Below are positions 1 through 4,708 of a stretch of DNA of 5,807 bases, piece by piece. The position numbers and the translations under genes were made by a program. The stretch is from Rhodoferax sp. Lineage in GTDB: Bacteria > Pseudomonadota > Gammaproteobacteria > Burkholderiales > Burkholderiaceae_C. The stretch is taken from positions 1 to 5,807 of the forward strand of contig JARXAU010000146.1 of the NCBI GenBank assembly GCA_029865675.1, given 5' to 3'. The notes under the pieces are model-generated. The model saw only the letters and a list, made by a program, of their open reading frames with translations. It was not told where the DNA came from and did not search any database. Within the stretch, counting starts at the first letter, position 1; each line of letters begins with the position of its first letter.

Positions 1-674
1 TCGAACTGCATGAACACGTGGTTCCAGATTTCGATAAAGCGGTCGCCGTCTTCGCCCGGGCTGCCCGGGGGGCCGCCGAGGATGTGATCGCCGTGGTCGT
101 AAAAAATCTCGCTGCACGGGCCGCAGGGGCCGGTGTCAGCCATCATCCAGAAGTTGTCGGATGCGTATTTTTTTCCCTTGTTATCGCCAATGCGCACGAT
201 GCGGTCGGCGGGCAAGCCAATCTCTTTGTGCCAGATGTCATAGGCCTCGTCGTCGTCGATATAAACAGTCACCAGCAGGCGCTCGGGCGGTAACTTATAG
301 ACCTGGGTGAGCAGCTCCCAGCCCCAGTGCAGCGACTCGCGCTTGAAATAGTCGCCAAAACTCCAGTTGCCCAGCATCTCAAAAAACGTGTGGTGGCGCG
401 CGGTGTAGCCCATGTTTTCCAGGTCGTTGTGCTTGCCGCCCGCGCGCAAGCAGGCCTGGACGGACGCGGCGCGAACATACGAGCGTTTGTCCGCGCCCAA
501 AAACACGTCCTTGAACTGCACCATGCCCGAGTTGGTGAACATCAGCGTGGGGTCATTGCCCGGCACCAAGGGGCTGCTGGCGACCACGGTGTGGCCCTTG
601 GAAGCGAAAAAGTCGAGAAAAGTCTTGCGGATGTCGGCAACGCTCATGGCGCTTGGCGTGGGGGTAAGAGTCAT
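1..674 (-). CDS. alaS: Alanyl-tRNA synthetase, N-terminal part (runs off left edge)
   Basis: This cytoplasmic class II synthetase charges tRNA-Ala with alanine using ATP. The 224 visible residues cover most of the aminoacylation domain. Seen: the opening VADIRKTFLDFFASKGH, then NDPTLMFTNSGM (about 40-51), the AGGKHNDLEN block (78-87), motif 2 TARHHTFFEMLGN with its ATP-contacting Arg (about 91-103), and RIGDNKGKKYASDNFW (161-176). MADTGPCGPCSEI (178-190) and EIWNHVFMQF (215-224) follow. All align with my memory of E. coli AlaRS without gaps beyond the N-terminus. The rest of the catalytic domain, the editing domain and the C-Ala domain lie outside the window. Two in-frame ATGs are possible: 674 (adds MTLTPTPSA) and 647, which matches the E. 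coli N-terminus better. Neither has a clear Shine-Dalgarno. The gene is divergent from the DUF1835 gene. The identity is secure; the start is not. Confidence 0.98.
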   Translation of the reverse strand, partial: MTLTPTPSAMSVADIRKTFLDFFASKGHTVVASSPLVPGNDPTLMFTNSGMVQFKDVFLGADKRSYVRAASVQACLRAGGKHNDLENMGYTARHHTFFEMLGNWSFGDYFKRESLHWGWELLTQVYKLPPERLLVTVYIDDDEAYDIWHKEIGLPADRIVRIGDNKGKKYASDNFWMMADTGPCGPCSEIFYDHGDHILGGPPGSPGEDGDRFIEIWNHVFMQF

Positions 675-697
675 GCGGGTAGTTTCAAAAACGATAA

Positions 698-712
698 TTG
701 AATAGGATTCAA
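698..712. repeat. Short palindrome upstream of alaS
   Basis: TTGAAT-agg-ATTCAA is a perfect 6-bp inverted repeat with a 3-bp spacer, ending 24 bp upstream of the outer alaS ATG. It lies in an AT-rich patch of an otherwise GC-rich region, where the alaS promoter would be expected. E. coli AlaRS is known to repress its own gene by binding a palindrome at its promoter, so an operator role is possible. This is inference only; a 6-bp palindrome can arise by chance. Confidence 0.4.
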
Positions 713-747
713 GGCGATCCGATCAGGGTGCGGATAGGCCGAATTAT

Positions 748-806
748 CGCTGCCGGTCTGCTGCAGCCCCCGGCTCGGTGGCCGCCAGCGGCTGCGACCG
801 GCAGCG
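748..806. repeat. Long imperfect hairpin in the alaS/DUF1835 intergenic region
   Basis: An 11-bp perfect inverted repeat (CGCTGCCGGTC at 748-758, GACCGGCAGCG at 796-806) encloses a second perfect 6-bp stem (GCAGCC at 763-768, GGCTGC at 790-795). A 4-nt bulge at 759-762 separates them. A third 4-bp stem (771-774 with 781-784) is possible inside. As RNA on either strand this would fold into one 59-nt hairpin. No T-tract follows on either strand, so it is not an intrinsic terminator. It lies 74 nt before the outer alaS start and 48 nt before the DUF1835 start, so it could be a leader structure, an operator or a dispersed short repeat. Confidence 0.6.
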
Positions 807-843
807 CTGAATCCCGTCCGATATGGGGCTGCGTCAATCAAAA

Positions 844-850
844 AGGGGGA
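844..850 (+). promoter_or_regulatory. Ribosome binding site of the DUF1835 gene
   Basis: AGGGGGA, four bases before the ATG at 855, is a purine-rich Shine-Dalgarno-like element. It is the only good one in this stretch and supports 855 as the start. The spacing is slightly short. Confidence 0.6.
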
Positions 851-854
851 AAGT

Positions 855-1703
855 ATGAAAACACGGGTCGTTCATTTGAGCTTGGGCGGAGACTGGGAAG
901 CGCGCCTTCAAGAAGTGGTTCACGCAAGGCCGGAGCACCGTGTGCTGGTGGTACCAGACTTGCTGAGCTGGGGACCGCTGCGCGGCATTGACACACCCGA
1001 GGGCCTAGCAGCGCGAATTGGGTTTATGAAAACCACTATTTCAACCGCCGGATACCAAGAACAGGCCCAAGATTGGTCCTGGCTTGATGAGGGTACGGGA
1101 ATAGCCCCCATGTTTCCTGCGCCCCAGGACGACGAGATCGCCCTGATGTGGCTAGGCCAAACGGCGCAAGACCAACTGTTGCTCCGCCTGGCCTGCGCCG
1201 TTTGGCCCGACACGGAGTTCTGGGTGGCCGACTTGCGCAAACTCAGCGCTCGGTGCCCCAATAACCCGCCGGTGGTCCCTGTTTTTTGCGCTGATGCTTT
1301 GCGCGAGCTCGAAGGCATGGCAGTACCCCTGAGCCCGCAAGCCAAGCAGGTGCTGGCCGACGAGTGGCATGCGATTGCCGCGCAAGACCATGTGCTGCGG
1401 ATTTACCAGGACGGCGCAGTGCGCGGCGTGCCGGAAAACTACTTCGACGCGGCGCTGCTGCGCTTGTGCACCCACGAATTTAAAAGCCAGGCGTGGGTGG
1501 TGGGCACCTTTATCGGTGGCGACGAGTGCCCGCTTGGCATGGGTGATATCTATATCTTCCACCGCCTGCACGTCATGGCACAACAGGGCTTGCTGGAACT
1601 GCGGGCCAATGATGAGGATGCTTGGCACAGGTGGGTTCGTAAAACAGGGGCGTCGCCCGAAGATATCCCTCGCAATCACCGGCCTGTCGACACCTTCCAA
1701 TAG
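855..1703 (+). CDS. DUF1835/DUF3658 domain protein of unknown function
   Basis: This 282-residue soluble protein has no signal peptide or membrane segment. The N-terminal part (about 5-130) resembles DUF1835: an opening VVHLSLGGDWEARLQE like the family's HI-x-G start, then VVPDLLSWGPL (32-42), matching the family hallmark of an Asp followed by LS-x-GPL. The C-terminal part (about 158-255) resembles DUF3658: LSPQAKQVLADEW, LRIYQDGAVRGVPENYFD (181-198) and GDIYIFHRLHVMAQQGLLELR (230-250, summarised as a GD-x-Y...G-x-LE-x-R pattern). These two domains commonly occur in this order in one protein. No biochemical role is established to my knowledge, and I see no classic catalytic motif. The gene stands alone: it is divergent from alaS and convergent with the next gene, so its neighbours do not hint at its job. 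The reading frame is intact. The domain assignment is from memory of the family patterns. Confidence 0.88.
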   Translation: MKTRVVHLSLGGDWEARLQEVVHARPEHRVLVVPDLLSWGPLRGIDTPEGLAARIGFMKTTISTAGYQEQAQDWSWLDEGTGIAPMFPAPQDDEIALMWLGQTAQDQLLLRLACAVWPDTEFWVADLRKLSARCPNNPPVVPVFCADALRELEGMAVPLSPQAKQVLADEWHAIAAQDHVLRIYQDGAVRGVPENYFDAALLRLCTHEFKSQAWVVGTFIGGDECPLGMGDIYIFHRLHVMAQQGLLELRANDEDAWHRWVRKTGASPEDIPRNHRPVDTFQ

Positions 1704-1809
1704 GCTCAGGCACCATCAGCAGCAACTTTTTCTGCGTGGCTTGCGCAATAGATATCAACAACATCGACTGCATTGCCTGCCGCCAAGCCATCACAAACCT
1801 GCCCAACCC
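1704..1809. other. Convergent intergenic region without a clear terminator
   Basis: This 106-bp gap separates the 3' ends of two converging genes. The only structure I see is a bipartite inverted repeat: TGGCTTG (1737-1743) with CAAGCCA (1784-1790), and GCAAT (1745-1749) with ATTGC (1772-1776), leaving a 22-nt loop. It could form on either strand, but no T-tract directly follows the stem on either side. Any role in ending transcription is therefore weak inference. No small ORF stands out. Confidence 0.35.
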
Positions 1810-2958
1810 TTACATCGACGCGTCCAGCATCGCCCGGTAGTCCTCGCGGGTGGCGATGCGCGGGTTCGTTTTGTGGCAATGGTCGGCCATAGCGCCGTCG
1901 ATTACGCGCTCAAACAAGTCTGCCGTCAAACCCAGCGCAGCCAAGCCGGTGGGCAGCCCCAGGCGCGCGTTCATGTCGCGAATGGCGTCGGCAACTGCGT
2001 CGCCCTGCGCGTCGCAGCCGTCCAGGCCCATGGCGTGGGCCATGCGTTGCAGACGTTGTTCTTTTTGGATGGACTCGGCTGCGGCGTTAAAACGCACCAC
2101 TGCGGGCAAAAACAAGGCGTTCAAAGTGCCGTGGTGCAGGCGCGGGTTGACGCCACCCAAGCTGTGGCTCAGGCTGTGTACGCAACCCAGGCCTTTTTGG
2201 AAGGCCATGGCGCCTTGCATGCTGGCGCTCATCATGTTCCAGCGCGCCTCGCGGTCTTGCCCGTTGGTGGTGGCGCGCGCAATGTGGCCCCAGCCGCGCG
2301 CCAAGCCGTCCAGGCCAATGCCGTCAGCCGGCGGGTTAACCGCTGGCGCCATAAAAGTTTCCATGCAGTGCGCAATCGCGTCCATGCCGGTGGCCGCCGT
2401 CAGCATGGGCGGCAGGCCCAGGGTGAGTTCGGGGTCGCAAATAGCGATTTTGGGCACCAAAAACCAGCTGTGAAAGCCCAGCTTGCGCCCGTCGTCCACG
2501 ATCACAATCGCGCCGCGCGCCACTTCGCTGCCGGTGCCTGCGGTGGTGGGCACCGCAATCAGGGGCAGCACGCGGTCAGTGATCTTGGGGCTGCCGCCCT
2601 CGATGGTGGCGTAGGTTTTGAGCGGCCCTTCGTGGGTGGCGGCAATGCACACGCCCTTGGCCAGGTCCAAGCTGGAGCCCCCGCCCACGCCCACCAGGCC
2701 GTCGCAGTCTTCTTTTTTCAGCAATGCGACCGCCGCGCGCACGGCGGCTTCGGTCGGGTTGGAAGGCGTTTCGTCAAACACCGCGTGCGGGTGATCGCCC
2801 AGCGCGGCCAGCGCCCGGTCCAGCACACCGGCGGCGCGCACGCCCGCGTCGGTGACGATGAGCGGCTTGCGCATGCCCACACGTTCGCACTCGGCGCGCA
2901 GGGTAGAAATGGCGCCGAAGTCGAGGTTGATTTGGGTGATGTAGTTGATGAGCGCCAT
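1810..2958 (-). CDS. gbd: Iron-containing alcohol dehydrogenase, probable 4-hydroxybutyrate dehydrogenase
   Basis: A group III (Fe-type) alcohol dehydrogenase of 382 residues from the ATG at 2958, a usual family length. It probably oxidises 4-hydroxybutyrate to succinic semialdehyde with NAD+ in the cytoplasm. Seen: VFDETPSNPTE (60-70), the nucleotide-binding VGGGSSLDLAKG (91-102), PTTAGTGSEV (137-146), and the metal-ligand set Asp193 and His197 (GMDAIAH), His261 (GCVHSLSH) and His276 (LHHGTLNA). The opening MALINYITQINLDFGA, the FHSW segment and the C-terminal DHCHKTNPR resemble the Cupriavidus necator Gbd protein as I remember it. The start is uncertain. An in-frame TTG at 2994 would add 12 residues and has a much better Shine-Dalgarno, but conserved similarity begins at the ATG. 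The divergent neighbour is a succinate-semialdehyde dehydrogenase, which would use its product. Another short hydroxyacid or diol remains a possible substrate. Confidence 0.87.
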   Translation of the reverse strand: MALINYITQINLDFGAISTLRAECERVGMRKPLIVTDAGVRAAGVLDRALAALGDHPHAVFDETPSNPTEAAVRAAVALLKKEDCDGLVGVGGGSSLDLAKGVCIAATHEGPLKTYATIEGGSPKITDRVLPLIAVPTTAGTGSEVARGAIVIVDDGRKLGFHSWFLVPKIAICDPELTLGLPPMLTAATGMDAIAHCMETFMAPAVNPPADGIGLDGLARGWGHIARATTNGQDREARWNMMSASMQGAMAFQKGLGCVHSLSHSLGGVNPRLHHGTLNALFLPAVVRFNAAAESIQKEQRLQRMAHAMGLDGCDAQGDAVADAIRDMNARLGLPTGLAALGLTADLFERVIDGAMADHCHKTNPRIATREDYRAMLDASM

Positions 2959-3002
2959 GGGGGGGTCCGTCCGTGTTGAGCCGTTAAGATGCAAGGACTT
3001 TA

Positions 3003-3009
3003 CCCTCCT
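3003..3009 (-). promoter_or_regulatory. Strong Shine-Dalgarno pointing to a TTG start at 2994
   Basis: Read on the minus strand, AGGAGGG is followed by eight bases and then TTG (2994-2992), in frame with the dehydrogenase. This is near-ideal spacing for that TTG, but the element is 44 nt from the ATG at 2958, which has only a weak GGACGGA upstream. Either the protein carries a 12-residue extension (MHLNGSTRTDPP) or the match is coincidental. Confidence 0.5.
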
Positions 3010-3010
3010 A

Positions 3011-3047
3011 CTGGGCTGCTTCCGATGACTTCAGCGACGCAGCCCAG
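3011..3047. repeat. Inverted repeat between the divergent dehydrogenase genes
   Basis: CTGGGCTGC (3011-3019) and GCAGCCCAG (3039-3047) are perfect 9-bp arms around a 19-bp spacer. Partial pairing continues outward: TACC at 3001-3004 can pair with GGTA at 3048-3051, across a bulge holding most of the minus-strand AGGAGGG. In DNA it could be a regulator's operator. In the minus-strand transcript it could form a hairpin that affects access to the ribosome binding site. No terminator T-tract is present. Confidence 0.55.
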
Positions 3048-3068
3048 GGTAGATGCCAACCCCCTGCT

Positions 3069-3073
3069 CAGGA
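3069..3073 (+). promoter_or_regulatory. Ribosome binding site of gabD
   Basis: CAGGA lies ten bases before the ATG at 3084. It is a modest Shine-Dalgarno, and it supports the start at which the protein aligns with GabD apart from a slightly longer N-terminus. Confidence 0.5.
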
Positions 3074-3083
3074 ACCCCATTCC

Positions 3084-4559
3084 ATGTCCCACGCCTCTCC
3101 CCTGGCCCTGCTCAAAGATCCCAGCCTGCTCAAAACCGACGCCTTGATCAACGGCCACTGGATACCAGGCGCCAGCCGCTTTGACGTGCTGGACCCCGCC
3201 ACCGGCCACAAGCTGGCCGACGTGGCCAACCTGGGCCCGGCGGACGCTGAAGCAGCGATTGCCGCCGCCAACGCCGCCTGGCCTGCCTGGAAGGCCAAGA
3301 CGGCCAAAGAACGCAGCCTCATCCTGCGCAAGTGGTTTGATTTGCTGATGGCCAACCAAGACGACCTGGCGCGCATCATGACTGCCGAGCAGGGCAAACC
3401 TTTTCCTGAGGCAAGAGGCGAAATTGCCTATGGCGCCAGCTTTGTCGAGTGGTTTGCCGAAGAGGCCAAGCGCGTCAACGGCGAGACCCTGCCTCAGTTT
3501 GACAACAACCGCCGCCTGATGGTGCTCAAACAGCCCATCGGCGTGTGTGCCGCCATTACGCCCTGGAACTTTCCGCTGGCCATGATCACCCGCAAGGTCG
3601 CCCCCGCGCTGGCCGCTGGCTGCCCGGTGATCATCAAACCCGCCGAACTCACCCCGCTGACAGCGTTGGCCGCAGCCGAACTGGCGATACGCGCCGGTAT
3701 TCCGGCGGGGGTGCTGAACATGATTACGGCGGACGCCGACAACTCGATTGCCGTGGGCAAGGTGATTTGCGCCAGCGACGTGGTGCGCCACCTGAGCTTT
3801 ACCGGATCGACCGAAGTGGGCCGCATTTTGATGGCGCAAAGCGCGCCCACGGTTAAGAAAATGTCGCTGGAGCTGGGCGGCAACGCGCCCTTTATTGTGT
3901 TTGACGACGCCGACATTGCCTCTGCGGTGGAAGGCGCGCTGGCCAGCAAATACCGCAACGCCGGCCAAACCTGCGTCTGCGCCAACCGCTTTTACGTGCA
4001 GGCCGGCGTGTACGACCAGTTTGTGGCCCAGTTCACCGCCAAAGTGAAGCTCATGAAAGTGGGCAACGGCTTTGACGAGGGCGTGGCCCAAGGCCCGCTG
4101 ATTGAAGACGCGGCGGTTGCCAAAGTCACGCGCCACGTGGCGGACGCCATCGCCAAAGGCGGCAAGGTGGAAACCGGCGGACGCGCCTTGCACGGCCAGT
4201 TTTTTGAGCCTACGGTCATCTCTGGCGCCACCGCCGACATGGCCTGCGCGCGCGAAGAAACCTTTGGCCCGTTTGCGCCCATCTTCAAGTTCGACAAAGA
4301 GCAAGAAGCCATTGACGCCGCCAACCACACCGAGTTTGGCCTGGCCAGCTACTTTTACAGCCGCGACATTGGCCGCATTTACCGCGTGGCCGAGGCGCTG
4401 GAATACGGCATGGTGGGCATTAACGTAGGCATTTTGGCCACCGAGCACGTGCCCTTTGGCGGCGTCAAACAATCTGGCCTGGGCCGCGAGGGCTCGCACT
4501 GGGGCATGGACGATTACCTGGAAATGAAGTACTTGTGCATTGGGGACGTGCTGAAGTAG
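3084..4559 (+). CDS. gabD: Succinate-semialdehyde dehydrogenase, GabD type
   Basis: This cytoplasmic aldehyde dehydrogenase of 491 residues (E. coli GabD has 482) oxidises succinic semialdehyde to succinate. Seen in order: LINGHW near the N-terminus, AKERSLILRKWFDL (74-87), FVEWFAEEAKR (120-130), TPWNFP (159-164) with the oxyanion-hole Asn161, coenzyme-binding Lys185 in IIKPAELTP, GSTEVG of the Rossmann fold (241-246), catalytic base Glu263 in LELGGNAPF, nucleophile Cys297 in AGQTCVCANR, EETFGP (391-396), and the C-terminal PFGGVKQSGLGREGS and DDYLEMKYLCIG. The match to E. coli GabD is close throughout. Two details stand out: Glu188 occupies a cofactor-selecting position, and Cys299 follows the nucleophile by two residues. 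The gene is divergent from the probable 4-hydroxybutyrate dehydrogenase and ends in a strong terminator, so it looks monocistronic. No gabT or gabP is visible, so a role in 4-hydroxybutyrate use is as likely as in GABA use. Confidence 0.95.
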   Translation: MSHASPLALLKDPSLLKTDALINGHWIPGASRFDVLDPATGHKLADVANLGPADAEAAIAAANAAWPAWKAKTAKERSLILRKWFDLLMANQDDLARIMTAEQGKPFPEARGEIAYGASFVEWFAEEAKRVNGETLPQFDNNRRLMVLKQPIGVCAAITPWNFPLAMITRKVAPALAAGCPVIIKPAELTPLTALAAAELAIRAGIPAGVLNMITADADNSIAVGKVICASDVVRHLSFTGSTEVGRILMAQSAPTVKKMSLELGGNAPFIVFDDADIASAVEGALASKYRNAGQTCVCANRFYVQAGVYDQFVAQFTAKVKLMKVGNGFDEGVAQGPLIEDAAVAKVTRHVADAIAKGGKVETGGRALHGQFFEPTVISGATADMACAREETFGPFAPIFKFDKEQEAIDAANHTEFGLASYFYSRDIGRIYRVAEALEYGMVGINVGILATEHVPFGGVKQSGLGREGSHWGMDDYLEMKYLCIGDVLK

Positions 4560-4591
4560 CTGTGGAGCGGTTCTCAGCCGCGCAGGCTCCA

Positions 4592-4631
4592 AGCGCCGTC
4601 GGGGTGGGCATCCCCGGCGGCGCTGTTTTTT
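4592..4631 (+). terminator. Rho-independent terminator after gabD
   Basis: A 13-bp stem (AGCGCCGTCGGGG at 4592-4604 with CCCCGGCGGCGCT at 4612-4624, one G-T wobble) closes a 7-nt loop. One G and six T's follow (4626-4631). The stop codon of gabD ends 32 bp upstream. This is a textbook intrinsic terminator, and it separates gabD from the efflux gene on the same strand. Confidence 0.95.
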
Positions 4632-4708
4632 ATTCCGCCACGACAAAGCAGCGCCTCACCATGATGACCCCCCAGGCCGCCACTCCCCCGCTCCGACGGG
4701 AACCCCCG

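Larger units (their letters stand above)
2959..3083. promoter_or_regulatory. Shared divergent control region of the two dehydrogenase genes
   Basis: Both promoters must lie in or near this 125-bp stretch. It contains the inverted repeat at 3011-3047. On the plus strand, TTGAGC (2976-2981) and TTTACC (2999-3004) sit 17 bp apart, a poor sigma70-like match that would start transcription about where the repeat begins. On the minus strand I found no acceptable -35/-10 pair. The two genes' ribosome binding sites are listed separately. The existence of a control region follows from the layout; the promoter elements are guesses. Confidence 0.5.

Noticed and set aside
18..705. Plus-strand open frames opposite alaS
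   Set aside because: The minus strand encodes unmistakable AlaRS. These frames are complements of conserved codons and resemble no family.
1718..1735. T-run after the DUF1835 gene as an intrinsic terminator
   Set aside because: The five T's at 1728-1732 are not preceded by a stable GC-rich stem, so the terminator pattern is incomplete.
1369..2979. Plus-strand open frame of 536 codons
   Set aside because: It overlaps the end of the DUF1835 gene in another frame and then runs antisense to the iron-type dehydrogenase. Its product is low-complexity, rich in Ala, Gly, His, Arg and Gln, as expected for a shadow frame in GC-rich DNA.
3000..4646. Minus-strand open frame of 548 codons opposite gabD
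   Set aside because: It is fully antisense to a gene with intact aldehyde dehydrogenase motifs. The translation has shadow-type composition and no recognisable domain.
4661..4708. Upstream ATGs at 4661 and 4664 as the start of the efflux gene
   Set aside because: They would place a proline-rich stretch ahead of an otherwise normal lipoprotein signal peptide and have no Shine-Dalgarno. They cannot be fully excluded.
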